34,622 bases of DNA from Mesorhizobium norvegicum (GCF_004919685.1 NZ_SMYZ01000067.1:6769-41390), one strand, 5' to 3'. Shown: positions 24,557 to 33,722, counted from the first letter of the stretch. The notes: a model not told the origin generated them from the letters alone. A program made the numbers and translations.

Positions 24557-25620
24557 TGGAATGCAACCCTCACCACGCGGTAACGCGCCAGCACGCCGGC
24601 GCAGAGGAAGAAGAATAGCGTGATGCCCTGGATGGCGGGCACGAGCGACGCAGGCACGTCGCCAAGCACCCGCATGTAGACGGCACCGCTGGCCAGTCCC
24701 CCGAAGAACAGTCCGGCCACGACCGTGCCGAGCGGTCTGAGGCCGCCGATCATGCCGACGATGATGCCGGCATAGCCGAGACCGATAAGGTTGTCGGCGC
24801 GCAGCCTGTGCGCCACGCCGAACAGTTCCGTTGCCCCGGCAAGGGCGGCAAGGGCGCCGCTTGCCATCATGACGATGGTAACGGTGCGGGCGATGTTGAC
24901 GCCCTTGTGCCGCAACGCCTCGGGATTGTAGCCGAGGCCGCGTATCTCGTAGCCGAGCGGCGTCCGCGATATCACCACTGCGCACAGAGCGGCAGCGAGG
25001 AACGGCAACAGCACGCCTGCATGCAACCTGTTGCTGCCGAACAGTGCCGGCAGAAAAGCTTCCTCAGGCAGCATCGGCGACTGCTGGTAGGAGATGGTGG
25101 CGCCGTTCTCGCCCCACGGGCCGCCTTGCAGCAGCCAGGACAGCAGATAGATGACGAGGTAATTCAGCATCACCGTGGAGATGATCTCGTTGACGCCGAA
25201 GCGATTCCTCAGCTGCGCCGCGAGCCAACCGAGCGCCATGCCTGCGGCCATGCCAAATGCGAGCACGCCCGGGAAAAACAGCAGCGGCGGCATACCGGCC
25301 AGAACCTGCCCGCCAAGATACCCACCCATGGCGCCGGCAAAGACCTGGCCTTCCTGGCCGATGCTCCAGAGCTGCGCGCGGAAGGCAATGACGGTGGCAA
25401 GTCCGGCGAGGATGATCGGCGTCGCTTTCACCAGCGTGGTAGCCAACGCCTTTGGCGAGCCGGCGGCACCCTGCACGAGTGCTGCGAAGACCTGACCGAC
25501 ATCGGCACCGGTCGAAGCAAGCAGCAGGGCCGACACGGCAAGCCCCGCAACAACGGCCATGGCGAAGGATGCGGCGGTCCACAGGCCGTCGCGTTCGGTT
25601 CTCGGTTCGAAGCGGATCAT
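24553..25620 (-). CDS. BMP-type ABC transporter permease 1
   Basis: A 355-residue permease (NupP-like) forming a heterodimer with permease 2. The first helix lies around FAMAVVAGLAVSALLLA. Conserved parts are TPIILAGLATVIAFRAQLW, NIGQEG-type text here read as SIGQEGQVFAGA, then FGVNEIISTVMLNYL and the ATPase-contact loop IRGLGYNPEALRHKGVNIA. The Asn of VNEI and the IGQEG block are characteristic of sugar/nucleoside permeases of this class. Its start overlaps the ATPase stop and its stop overlaps permease 2, so translation of all three is coupled. Confidence 0.92.
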   Translation of the reverse strand: MIRFEPRTERDGLWTAASFAMAVVAGLAVSALLLASTGADVGQVFAALVQGAAGSPKALATTLVKATPIILAGLATVIAFRAQLWSIGQEGQVFAGAMGGYLGGQVLAGMPPLLFFPGVLAFGMAAGMALGWLAAQLRNRFGVNEIISTVMLNYLVIYLLSWLLQGGPWGENGATISYQQSPMLPEEAFLPALFGSNRLHAGVLLPFLAAALCAVVISRTPLGYEIRGLGYNPEALRHKGVNIARTVTIVMMASGALAALAGATELFGVAHRLRADNLIGLGYAGIIVGMIGGLRPLGTVVAGLFFGGLASGAVYMRVLGDVPASLVPAIQGITLFFFLCAGVLARYRVVRVAFQ

Positions 25621-27131
25621 TGGATTGTCCCTTGCCGGCGGCCTGCCATCATGGCCCCCACCTCGGTGATGGTCGTGTTCCTGGGATCGACGATGCCCAT
25701 GATCTCGCCCTTGAACATCACCGCGATGCGGTCGGCGAGGCCGAACAGGTCGCTCAATTCCTCTGAGGCGAGGATGACGGCGAAACCTTCTGTGCGCTTC
25801 CTGAGCAACTGCGACTGCACATATTCGATGACGCCGACATCGAGGCCGCGCGTCGGCTGATTGGCGAGCATCAGACCGGCGGCATGCCGGAATTCGCGCG
25901 CGATGATGATTTTCTGCGCGTTGCCACCCGACAGCTTTCCAGCAGCGACCTTTTCGTCGCGCGTGGCGATCTGGTACTCGGCTATCATGTCGCGCGACAG
26001 CTTGGCGATGGCCTTGGAGTTTATCAGCGGGCCGCTGCGGTATTTCGCGCTACGCTGCCAGCCGAGCACCAGGTTTTCAGCGACATTGAATTCCGACACC
26101 AGACCCTCACGGAAACGATCGTCCGGAATGTGACCGACGCCGCGATCCATCAGGCAGCGGGGGGTGAGCCCGGCTATCTCCTCGTCCATCAGCCAGATCG
26201 AGCCTGCCTGAGCTTTGCGCACGCCGCACAGCACCTCGAACAACTCCTTTTGGCCGTTGCCGGCAACGCCGGCTATACCGAGGATCTCGTGGCGCGCGAC
26301 TGAAAAGGAAACGTCCTTGAGAACGGCCTCGCCCCAGTGTCCGTGCGCGGTCAGCCCCTTGACCGCAACCACCGTCTCACCCGGTTTCAGCTCTGGCTTG
26401 GTGATCGTGAACGACACGGCACGGCCGACCATCAGTCGGGCGAGTTCGTCCGGAGACGTTTCAACGGTGTTGAGCGTTGCCACGACCTTGCCCTTGCGCA
26501 GCACCGTGACCCGGTTGGACTGCATGACCTCGATCAGCTTGTGGGTGATGAGGATGATCGACAGGCCCCTGGCGCACATCTTGCCCATGATGTTGAACAG
26601 GATGCGCGATTCCGCCGGCGTCAGCACCGCCGTCGGCTCATCGAGGATGAGGATTTCGGCATCGAGATAGAGCGCCTTCAATATCTCCACCCATTGCTGG
26701 CGACCGACCGGCAATTCCCAGACATAGGCGTCGAAATCGATGTCGAGGCCGTAACCGTCGCAGATGGCTTTGAGCTTCTGCCTGGCCTCGGCAGCGTTAA
26801 GCCGCCAGCCCGAGCGCTGTGTGCCGACGATGATGTTTTCGAGCACGGTGAATTCCGGCACCAGCACGAAATGCTGGTGCACCATGCCGATGCCGTGGCG
26901 GATCGCATCGATCGGCGAGGCGATGTGAACGGGCTGATCCCGAACGAATATCTGCCCCTTGTCAGGGCGATAGAAACCGAAGATGCACGATGAGAGTGTC
27001 GACTTCCCAGCTCCATTCTCGCCGAACAGGCAGTGGATCTCTCCGGGACGGAGATCGAAGTCGACATCGTCGTTGGCGGCAACGCCGGCGAAGCGCTTGG
27101 TCAAGCCTTCGACGCGCAAAGCAGTGGACAT
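25617..27131 (-). CDS. BMP-type ABC transporter ATPase, two nucleotide-binding domains
   Basis: A 504-residue duplicated ATPase of the NupO/YufO class. The N-terminal domain has Walker A FGENGAGKST, a signature reading LPVGRQQWVEILKAL and Walker B ILILDEPTAVLTP. The C-terminal domain has a degenerate Walker A (GVAGNGQKE), as usual in this class, with signature LSGGNAQKIIIARE and ANQPTRGLDVG. It energises import of the ligand captured by the BMP protein. An ATG at 27131 is preferred to an in-frame TTG 12 bases earlier because the conserved N-terminus (LRVEGLTKRFAGVAAND) begins right after. The gap to the binding-protein gene is 82 bases. Confidence 0.93.
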   Translation of the reverse strand: MSTALRVEGLTKRFAGVAANDDVDFDLRPGEIHCLFGENGAGKSTLSSCIFGFYRPDKGQIFVRDQPVHIASPIDAIRHGIGMVHQHFVLVPEFTVLENIIVGTQRSGWRLNAAEARQKLKAICDGYGLDIDFDAYVWELPVGRQQWVEILKALYLDAEILILDEPTAVLTPAESRILFNIMGKMCARGLSIILITHKLIEVMQSNRVTVLRKGKVVATLNTVETSPDELARLMVGRAVSFTITKPELKPGETVVAVKGLTAHGHWGEAVLKDVSFSVARHEILGIAGVAGNGQKELFEVLCGVRKAQAGSIWLMDEEIAGLTPRCLMDRGVGHIPDDRFREGLVSEFNVAENLVLGWQRSAKYRSGPLINSKAIAKLSRDMIAEYQIATRDEKVAAGKLSGGNAQKIIIAREFRHAAGLMLANQPTRGLDVGVIEYVQSQLLRKRTEGFAVILASEELSDLFGLADRIAVMFKGEIMGIVDPRNTTITEVGAMMAGRRQGTIQ

Positions 27132-27213
27132 GGCTGGTTCCAAAAGGCTGGAGGCGGAAGCATCGGCCGCGACGGCCTCGGCGGCACGTCGCGGCCGGAT
27201 GATCTCGGAAGGA

Positions 27214-28245
27214 TCAATGCGCCTTTGGATCTGATACGTCGACCGGCACCTCGAACGTCCCGGCCATGATCTTGGCTTTCAGCGCATCGACATCGGCGCG
27301 GACGTTTTCCGGCAGCTTCGCCTCGAGTTCACCATAGGACGCCATGGTCGAGCCCCCATCCTTCATCGAGAACCAGTGCTTGTCCGTGTTGCCGGCATAG
27401 GGCTTGCCCTCGGCCGCGTGGGCCCACCAGGCATCGACGACATGTTCGACGTCGGGATCCCACAGCGCGACCGTGCTCGATAGCACCGTCGACGGCGAGA
27501 ACGAATGCTGATCCTGGAAATTGCCGAAGCAAAGGATCTTGGCTTCTTCACACGGCTTGAAATTGCCAGTCAGTTGAAAGATCAGGTCTGCGCCGGTTGC
27601 GATCTGAGCCGAGGTGTATTCAGCCGCCTTGGCCGGATCGTACCAGGATTCGATGAACGCGACGGTTCGCTCGGCCTTGGGATTTGCCGCCTTGGCACCG
27701 GCGAAGAAGGCGTTGATCTCGTCATTCACGTCATCCGCCGGGAATGTGCCGACCGCGCCGAGCTTGTTGGACTTGGTCATCTTGCCGGCTATGGTGCCCA
27801 GTAGATAGGCCGGCTCGTGCACGCGTTTGTAGATCCAGTACTGGTTGCCGCCGAAGCCATCATTGCCCGATCCGACGACCACGAACAGGATGTTGGGAAA
27901 CTCGTCCTTGAGCTTCTTCACCTGGTCCGAATAGGTGCTGTGAGCCCAGATGATGTCGTACTGGCCACTTTCGGCGAACAGCCGCATCGCGTCTCCGGCA
28001 TCGTCCCCCCATAACGGGTCGGTGTATTTCCAGGTGATATCGAGGCCATGCGGCTTCTTGGCCTTCACCCGTTCCAGGGCCTGGATAAGCGTGCCGTCCC
28101 AGCCGCTTTCAATTCCAGCCGACAGGATGACCGCAATGCGAAGTTTGTCGGGTTCGGTGGCCCTCGCCAGTCCTGGACCAATGGCGATGAGAGCGACGAC
28201 GAGTGCGGACAGTGCCGCCACCCTTCTGACGAAGATCATAAACAT
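27214..28245 (-). CDS. BMP family substrate-binding protein
   Basis: A 343-residue periplasmic protein of the BMP/PnrA family, which binds purine nucleosides in the characterised cases (PnrA, Med, some BmpA). The signal peptide ends at about residue 29 (LARA-TEPDK). KLRIAVILSAGIESGWDG opens the mature protein; FVVVGSGNDGFGGNQYWIY and the WYDPAKAAEYTSAQIATGADL block are family features. In place of the common aromatic-rich nucleoside pocket motif near the start it has GIESGWDGTLIQAL, so a modified ligand is possible. It follows the deaminase gene by 93 bases, tying uptake to that enzyme. Ligand identity is inferred, not seen. Confidence 0.9.
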   Translation of the reverse strand: MFMIFVRRVAALSALVVALIAIGPGLARATEPDKLRIAVILSAGIESGWDGTLIQALERVKAKKPHGLDITWKYTDPLWGDDAGDAMRLFAESGQYDIIWAHSTYSDQVKKLKDEFPNILFVVVGSGNDGFGGNQYWIYKRVHEPAYLLGTIAGKMTKSNKLGAVGTFPADDVNDEINAFFAGAKAANPKAERTVAFIESWYDPAKAAEYTSAQIATGADLIFQLTGNFKPCEEAKILCFGNFQDQHSFSPSTVLSSTVALWDPDVEHVVDAWWAHAAEGKPYAGNTDKHWFSMKDGGSTMASYGELEAKLPENVRADVDALKAKIMAGTFEVPVDVSDPKAH

Positions 28246-28338
28246 AGGATTCTGCCTTTCCCTCTGAGGTCATTTTGGGTTGCATCCCATTCTTTTCGTT
28301 TTGTCTTCCATTTCCGCCTCTCCCGGGCGGCACTGATC

Positions 28339-29385
28339 TCAGCTGTTCGTGGACGATTGCTCCGCTCTGGCCAGCAGGCGATCGATCTCCGCCGACCACG
28401 AGGCACGCCAGTCGCGCTTGGTTGAATCGTCGAGCCATGCCGCATCGAGCGAATTGAGCGCGAGCTGTGCAAGCGTCCCGCGATCGAGCGCCATGGTCTC
28501 GGCAAGCAGCCGGTATTCCTTGGCAAGGTCTGTCTGCAGCATCGGCGGATCGTCGGTGTCGACCACCAGCTTGAGACCAGCATCGAGCATGGTTCGAATG
28601 GGATGGTCGGCGGCGGTCAAATCCCGCCAGTGCGTCAGGATGACCGTCGAACTCGGACAGACGGTAAAGGCGATCCCTTCGTCAATGCACCGCGCGACAA
28701 GGCCGGCGTCCTCGATGACCCTGTAGCCGTGGTCGATGCGCTCCACCGAAAGCAGGTCGAGCGCATCGCGCACATTGGCCGCAGGCCCCCCCTCGCCGGC
28801 ATGCGCCGTCAACCGCATCCCGGCTTTTTTTGCCCGGTCGTAAACCGCCTTGAAAGGCGCTGGCGGGAACGGTTCCTCATCATAGTCCAGGCCGATGCCG
28901 ATCACCTTGTCGGAACGGAAGGGCAGCACCAGATCGAGAAATTCGAAGGCACGGTCGATCGTGAGCTCGCGGTTGATGGCGGGGATGAGCCGCGACACCA
29001 GGCCGAAATCCGTCTCGGCATCGTCCATGGCCTTCAGGATGCCGGAAAACATCGTCTGATAGCTGACGCCGGCGTCCTGGTGCACCTGTGGGCTGAAAAA
29101 GAACTCGACATAGCGTCCGCCTGCATTGGCGACATGCGCGAGTGCTCCATAGGTGATCAGGTGGAAATCGTCTGCGCTAACGACGGAACGTGCTACCAGA
29201 TCGTAGATCTGCAAGAAGTCGACGAGGTTGTCGTAGCGGTAGAGTTCGTCGGCCTCACCGAATTGCGGTAGTGCGACGCCATTCTTCCGGGCCAGTTTGA
29301 GAAATGTATCGGCCTTCACTGCCCCTGCCAGATGCAGATGCAACTCGGCCTTCGGCAGCGCCTTTGTGAACTGGTCCAGATCCAT
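28339..29385 (-). CDS. Adenosine/adenine deaminase family hydrolase
   Basis: A 348-residue amidohydrolase of the adenosine-deaminase superfamily. All metal and catalytic residues are present: His16/His18 (AELHLHLAG), His195 and Glu198 (HAGEG), His219 (ERIDHGYR) and Asp278/Asp279 (DTDDPPM). The reaction is hydrolytic removal of an exocyclic amino or substituted amino group from a purine. Two usually constant positions differ: the residue after HLHL is Ala20, where adenosine deaminases have an acidic residue contacting the ribose, and the CPxSN motif reads CPSST. Both hint at a different substrate than adenosine. The ATG at 29385 is chosen because the longer ATG (29397) has AAAGG directly abutting it with no spacing. 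It follows the reductase gene by a few bases, in one operon with the Rieske oxygenase. Confidence 0.88.
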   Translation of the reverse strand: MDLDQFTKALPKAELHLHLAGAVKADTFLKLARKNGVALPQFGEADELYRYDNLVDFLQIYDLVARSVVSADDFHLITYGALAHVANAGGRYVEFFFSPQVHQDAGVSYQTMFSGILKAMDDAETDFGLVSRLIPAINRELTIDRAFEFLDLVLPFRSDKVIGIGLDYDEEPFPPAPFKAVYDRAKKAGMRLTAHAGEGGPAANVRDALDLLSVERIDHGYRVIEDAGLVARCIDEGIAFTVCPSSTVILTHWRDLTAADHPIRTMLDAGLKLVVDTDDPPMLQTDLAKEYRLLAETMALDRGTLAQLALNSLDAAWLDDSTKRDWRASWSAEIDRLLARAEQSSTNS

Positions 29386-29400
29386 CGCCGTTTCCATCCT

Positions 29401-30414
29401 TTACAGATCCAACACCAGCTCATCGGTCAGCGCGCGTGAACAACATGGCGTCATGCGATCGCCGGCCGCATGCTGCTTTTCGGTCAGCACAAGGTCACGA
29501 TGGTCCGGCACACCCGAAATCACGCGCGTCACGCAGGTGCCGCATATGCCCTGCTCGCAGGAAACCTGGATCTCGATGCCGTTTTCGCCGAGCACTTCGA
29601 CAATGCTGCGCCCGGGTACGACCTCAAAGCTGCGACCGTCGCTGGCAAGGGTCACGCGGAAGGGTCTGTCTTTGATCGCCTGATTTGGCCGGCCGGCATT
29701 GGCGAAATACTCTCGATGCACTGCTTCGGATGGCCAGGCATTCCTTGCCGCGGCAATCACCGCGTCGAGAAAGCCGGCTGGCCCACAGGCATAGAGATGG
29801 GCGCCAGGTCGGCGGTTGGAGAGTAGTGCCGCCAGATCCAGCTTCTGCTCAGCCGGTCCGTCATCGAGATGGAAACGCACCTTGTCGGCAAAGGCCGAAG
29901 CTTGAATCTCGTCGCGAAAGGCCAGGCGCAACATGCTGCGTGCGCCATAGTGGAAGGCAAAGTCGCGCCCGAGCGCCGACAGGCGATGCGCCATCGACAG
30001 GATCGGCGTAATACCGATGCCACCGGCGAGCAGCACCGAGAACGGTGCTTGGTCCTCCAGTTCAAAGGCGTTGCGGGGCCGACCCGTTTCGACGGTGTCG
30101 CCGGCCTTCAACCTGTCGTGCATGTAGGCCGAGCCGCCGCGTCCGGCGGCCTCTCGAAGCACACCTATGCAGTAGCGGTGGCGCTCGGCCGGATTGTTGC
30201 GCAAGGAGTACTGTCGCGTCATGCCGCCCGGCAGGTAGACGTCGATATGCGATCCGGCGGTGAAGGCGGGTAGTTCGCCACCGTCGGCGGCAGCAAGGTC
30301 GAAGGCCGCGATGCCTTGCGCACATTCCTGCCTGCGAGTCACACGAAGGCGCAGCCGCGCATCAGCCTTAGGCGACGGCGTCGTCTTGCGGTTTTCCAAC
30401 AGGCCGACGATCAT
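29401..30414 (-). CDS. PDR/VanB-type oxygenase reductase
   Basis: A 337-residue electron-transfer protein of the phthalate dioxygenase reductase class. It has an N-terminal flavin domain (RQYSLRN binds FMN, GGIGITPILSMAHRL binds the nucleotide), an NAD domain (YACGPAGFLDAVI) and a C-terminal plant-type [2Fe-2S] domain with CEQGICGTC and a fourth cysteine in the TPCCSRAL segment. It should carry electrons from NADH to the Rieske oxygenase encoded upstream, 87 bases away. AGGAG stands seven bases before the ATG. Such pairs act in vanillate and other O- or N-demethylations. Four bases separate its stop from the deaminase frame, so all three are one transcript. Confidence 0.93.
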   Translation of the reverse strand: MIVGLLENRKTTPSPKADARLRLRVTRRQECAQGIAAFDLAAADGGELPAFTAGSHIDVYLPGGMTRQYSLRNNPAERHRYCIGVLREAAGRGGSAYMHDRLKAGDTVETGRPRNAFELEDQAPFSVLLAGGIGITPILSMAHRLSALGRDFAFHYGARSMLRLAFRDEIQASAFADKVRFHLDDGPAEQKLDLAALLSNRRPGAHLYACGPAGFLDAVIAAARNAWPSEAVHREYFANAGRPNQAIKDRPFRVTLASDGRSFEVVPGRSIVEVLGENGIEIQVSCEQGICGTCVTRVISGVPDHRDLVLTEKQHAAGDRMTPCCSRALTDELVLDL

Positions 30415-30501
30415 GCCCGTGCTCCTGTTGAAACGGGTGCTGATGCAGATCTGACAGTCATGACTTCAACCTGATGTCTCCAGTTGCGGTACGCCTCGCA
30501 A

Positions 30502-31605
30502 TCAACTCGCGACCGGTGCGCCAAGGCCAAAGCGCTTGACCAGGCCACGCCTGTATTCGAGCGACATGCGATCCGATGGCACATGGATTTCCTCACTCAG
30601 ATCGAGCGGCAATTCTTCGGGGTGCTGCTCTTCGACCATTGGCTTGTCCTCGTCGTTGATGAGCAGCGCGTCCTTGATCCAATAATCGGTGTCGGGATCG
30701 CCCGTCGTGTCGGTCATCAGTTGGAAGATGCGTGTCTCGCGCGCCGAGACCGGACACACCGTATCGGCGAAATAGACGACATAGCCCGCACCCTGCGGCG
30801 CGATCTTGATGATTGTCGAGAAAGGATAGGTAAGCTCGTATGTGTAGACCACATCGCGCTCATCGCCCTCGACGCCATCGTCAAAACGGTTGAATCCTTC
30901 GTGATAGGGCAGCTCGAAACGCAGACCATAGTCGGTCTGCTCGACCTCGTATGGTGGGATCGGGTCAGCAGTGCTGCCGCCAAAGCTCTTTGTGTGCACC
31001 CATGGGAAATGAGCCACATCATTGAAGTTTTCGACATGCCGGCTGGCTGCCGCATACCAGGTGCCGTTCGGCACATAAACCTTTCTGAAATCGGGATTTG
31101 AGATGCCCTCCCACTCGGGCAGCTGCCAGATCGGATCGTTCTTCAGGCAAGTCCAGACGATGCCGTAGCGCTCGACAAAGGCATAGGTCTCGAGCTTCAG
31201 CTTCGGCGGAATTCGTCCTTCCGAATTGGCTATCGAAGGTATCTTCGAGCAGGCGCCACTATGGTCGAAATGCAGGCCGTGCATCGGGCACACGATCTGG
31301 TCGTCGGCCATCCAGCCGGCACTGATGCGGGTACCGCGATGCGGGCAGAGGTCACGGGCAACAGTGATGCCGGCCGATGTCTTGTAGATCACCAGATCGA
31401 CATCGAGCAGCCTGGCCCGGACAGGTTTGTCGGCAATGTCGTGGATGAAAGCGACGGGATGCCAGAATGAAGCAAGGATATGCCAGTCGCTTGCCGCGAA
31501 TGTACAGCCGCGCGGCAGGTCGTCCTTGGTCTTGGAATGATCGGCTGGCAGAAACACACGCTTCCTCCTCGGAACAGTCTCGCTGGCTTGTCCGAGCGGA
31601 AGCAC
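30502..31605 (-). CDS. Rieske non-heme iron oxygenase, alpha subunit (candidate N-demethylase)
   Basis: A 367-residue oxygenase. The Rieske centre is Cys87/His89 (CPHRG) and Cys106/His109 (CPMHGLHF). The mononuclear iron site is His199/His204 with bridging Asp196 in ENFNDVAHFPWVH. It resembles the single-subunit group that includes vanillate O-demethylase and the caffeine N-demethylases NdmA/NdmB. No methionine start is available after the point where similarity begins, and the long upstream frame runs over the divergent araC start. A GTG at 31605 with GAGG five bases before it is the best start and gives a normal family length. First gene of the operon, with its reductase next. Substrate is inferred to be an N-methylated or N-substituted purine from the deaminase and transporter neighbours. 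Confidence 0.88.
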   Translation of the reverse strand: MLPLGQASETVPRRKRVFLPADHSKTKDDLPRGCTFAASDWHILASFWHPVAFIHDIADKPVRARLLDVDLVIYKTSAGITVARDLCPHRGTRISAGWMADDQIVCPMHGLHFDHSGACSKIPSIANSEGRIPPKLKLETYAFVERYGIVWTCLKNDPIWQLPEWEGISNPDFRKVYVPNGTWYAAASRHVENFNDVAHFPWVHTKSFGGSTADPIPPYEVEQTDYGLRFELPYHEGFNRFDDGVEGDERDVVYTYELTYPFSTIIKIAPQGAGYVVYFADTVCPVSARETRIFQLMTDTTGDPDTDYWIKDALLINDEDKPMVEEQHPEELPLDLSEEIHVPSDRMSLEYRRGLVKRFGLGAPVAS

Positions 31606-31769
31606 CACAACCTCGATCGGACGCTGGAAAGTATCCCTCAGCCGCGGTTTTCGCGGAATGCCTGCCGTGGTGGAAAATATATCTGCAGTTAAGATCGGTT
31701 TCGTTCCGCCTTTGAAGCACCGTATAGCCGTGTTACAAAAGATGCCGGGCGGCGAGCAGGATTTTGGCC
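31606..31769. promoter_or_regulatory. Divergent promoter region, Rieske operon / araC
   Basis: A 164-base spacer between the Rieske oxygenase and the AraC regulator genes, AT-rich in the middle (AAAATATAT around 31675). CCGCG-GTTTT-CGCGG at 31642-31656 is a small hairpin near the oxygenase start. The arrangement suggests that the AraC-type protein activates the operon from here; exact promoters are not clear. Confidence 0.5.
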
Positions 31770-32642
31770 ATGCACGCATTCATCGACGGCGGTCGCGGAT
31801 TCATATTCGGCGAAGCGATATACCCGGCGGGTGGCGTCTACGGTCCTCTCAAGGAGCGCTATGTCACCTTGCTGATCATCCACGAAGGCAAGGCGCGCGT
31901 TTTCTGCGACGACGACGAAACGGTGATGGGACCGCGCAGCTGCGGTTTTTTCCGTAATGAGCGGCATCTGTCCATGGAGTATGCCGAGGGCCGCAACACC
32001 CGCGTCAGCTGGTGCGAGGGATATGCGGGCGATTTGCCGGAAGCTCTGGCGGTGCGCCTGCGTTCCCTGTCGCCTCGCATCCCGCTATCGCAAAGGGTCG
32101 AAGCGATGCAACGCCTGGGCGTCGAGCTCGGCGCCGGCTCGAGTTCCAATCTCAACATGCTCCGCAACGCGCTCGGCGAGGCCATTTTCCTGGCCTATTT
32201 CCACGAAGCACAGATGTCCGAGCAAGAACGCCTGACGCCACGTTCGGTGCTGCGCGCCCGCTTCTACATCGATGAGAACTATGAAAAGGAGATCACCGTC
32301 GAAAGGCTCGCAGCGCTGGTGGGGGTAACCCCGCAGCACCTCGTCTCTTCATTTCGCAAACACATTGGCGTGACGCCGGTGCGTTACCTATGGCAAGTGC
32401 GCGCCAACCACGGTCATTCGCTGTTGCTGCAGACCGGCCTCGCAATCTCCGAGATCGCCTATCAATGCGGCTACAAGAACCCGTTTCACTTCTCGCGCCA
32501 AATCTCCGAACAGTTCGGCATGTCGCCGCGCGAAGTGCGCGCCAACAAGGGCTATCGCCTGGCCAGCGATATCGCCGAGGGCGCCGCCGACACCGCTTAC
32601 GGCATGGCTCTGCCGGAGACAAATTCGATCGTCGGCAAGTGA
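31770..32642 (+). CDS. AraC family transcriptional regulator
   Basis: A 290-residue regulator with an N-terminal sensory domain (about 1-180) and a C-terminal AraC domain (about 188-285). Two helix-turn-helix motifs are visible: ITVERLAALVGVTPQHLVSS and AISEIAYQCGYKNPFHFSRQ, followed by FGMSPREVRANK. The TTG six bases upstream is too near the AGGA sequence, so the ATG at 31770 is preferred. It is divergent from the Rieske/deaminase/transporter operon, the usual position of an AraC activator of a catabolic operon. The inducer is expected to be the substrate of that pathway. Its stop lies only 28 bases from the converging fghA stop. Confidence 0.9.
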   Translation: MHAFIDGGRGFIFGEAIYPAGGVYGPLKERYVTLLIIHEGKARVFCDDDETVMGPRSCGFFRNERHLSMEYAEGRNTRVSWCEGYAGDLPEALAVRLRSLSPRIPLSQRVEAMQRLGVELGAGSSSNLNMLRNALGEAIFLAYFHEAQMSEQERLTPRSVLRARFYIDENYEKEITVERLAALVGVTPQHLVSSFRKHIGVTPVRYLWQVRANHGHSLLLQTGLAISEIAYQCGYKNPFHFSRQISEQFGMSPREVRANKGYRLASDIAEGAADTAYGMALPETNSIVGK

Positions 32643-32652
32643 AGTCCGCCCA

Positions 32653-32675
32653 CTACCCGGCCTACCCGGCCTACC
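32653..32675. repeat. 9-bp tandem repeat at the araC/fghA junction
   Basis: CTACCCGGC occurs twice in a row and is followed by a partial CTACC that contains the fghA stop on the minus strand. It fills the very short gap between two converging genes. No function is visible. Confidence 0.75.
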
Positions 32676-33507
32676 TGACCAATCGAGCGGCGTGCCACTT
32701 CAGATGATCGTCCATGAAGGTCGAGATGAAGTTGTAGGAGTGGTCGTAACCTTCCTGCATGCGCAGCGTGAGCTCGATGCCGGCCATCTTGCAGGCCTCT
32801 TCAAGCAACCATGGGCGAAGACCGTCCTGCAGGAAGCCGTCGGCCATGCCCTGATCAACCAGAAAGGCGCCGAAACGACGACCGTCCTCGATGAGCAAAG
32901 TGGCATCGTAGGGGCGCCAGCTCTTCTCGTCTGACCCGAGATATTTCTGTAGCGCAGGCCTCGACCAGCCCGCCGTGCTCGGCTGCGTGATCGGCGCGAG
33001 AGCCGAGCAACTTTTAAAGCGTTCGGGGTTCTTCAGCGCTATGGTCAGCGCGCCATGTCCGCCCATCGAATGGCCGAAGATGGATTGGCGAGACATATCG
33101 GCGGGAAAATTGGCGGCGATCAACACGGGCAGTTCATCGCCGACATAAGAATACATGCGGTAGTTTTTCGCATAGGGGGCTTGCGTCGCGTCGACATAAA
33201 AGCCGGCGCCGCTGCCAAACTGCCAATTGTCCTTCTCGTCCGGGACGTCAGCGCCCCGTGGACTTGTGTCGGGACACACGACGATCAGGCCGAGTTCGGC
33301 CGCCATGCGCCTGTACTCACCCTTGTCCATGACATTGGCGTGCGTACAGGTAAGTCCCGACAGGTACCACAGAACCGGCACTGGGCCGTCCTTGGCCTGT
33401 GGCGGCACGAAGACGGCAAAAGTCATGTCGCAGGCACACACCTCGGAAGCATGCGAATAACCCCCCTGGACGCCGCCATGGGATTTGGATGTGGAAACAA
33501 CTTTCAT
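32671..33507 (-). CDS. fghA: S-formylglutathione hydrolase
   Basis: A 278-residue esterase that cleaves S-formylglutathione to formate and glutathione, the last step of glutathione-dependent formaldehyde oxidation. The nucleophile is Ser147 in FGHSMGGHGAL. GADVPDEKDNWQFGSGAGFY is the family hallmark, and the catalytic histidine lies in EGYDHSYNF near the C-terminus. Length and motifs are standard. The ATG at 33507 has AAGG upstream; the longer frame adds no family sequence. It follows gfa on the same strand after about 215 bases and an inverted repeat, together with the dehydrogenase gene beyond it. Neighbourhood to a Rieske demethylase candidate suggests a link to released formaldehyde. Confidence 0.95.
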   Translation of the reverse strand: MKVVSTSKSHGGVQGGYSHASEVCACDMTFAVFVPPQAKDGPVPVLWYLSGLTCTHANVMDKGEYRRMAAELGLIVVCPDTSPRGADVPDEKDNWQFGSGAGFYVDATQAPYAKNYRMYSYVGDELPVLIAANFPADMSRQSIFGHSMGGHGALTIALKNPERFKSCSALAPITQPSTAGWSRPALQKYLGSDEKSWRPYDATLLIEDGRRFGAFLVDQGMADGFLQDGLRPWLLEEACKMAGIELTLRMQEGYDHSYNFISTFMDDHLKWHAARLVR

Positions 33508-33532
33508 CAGATCTGCCTTCTTGTCAGGACAT

Positions 33533-33558
33533 CGTGACCGGCGTAGCTGCCGGTCACG
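33533..33558. repeat. 10-bp perfect inverted repeat in the fghA leader
   Basis: CGTGACCGGC-GTAGCT-GCCGGTCACG lies 26-51 bases before the fghA start codon. It may act as an operator, an mRNA-stability hairpin or a partial terminator between gfa and fghA. There is no U-tract. Confidence 0.6.
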
Positions 33559-33722
33559 GCGCTCGCAACCTTGCGCCTCGCAAAACTGCACCGGCGGCGC
33601 GATCGAGCTGCGCTGGCTCGACTACGCCGCCGGTCTTACGCCAACACTGGGGAGGCTCCGAATTTTGGGAACACAGAACCTTCAGCGTGGCGTATGCCTA
33701 TCATTGATTGGACCGCACAAAA

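Noticed and set aside
32653..32675. Short tandem repeat as a CRISPR or VNTR array
   Set aside because: Only two and a half 9-base units with no spacers; ordinary slippage.
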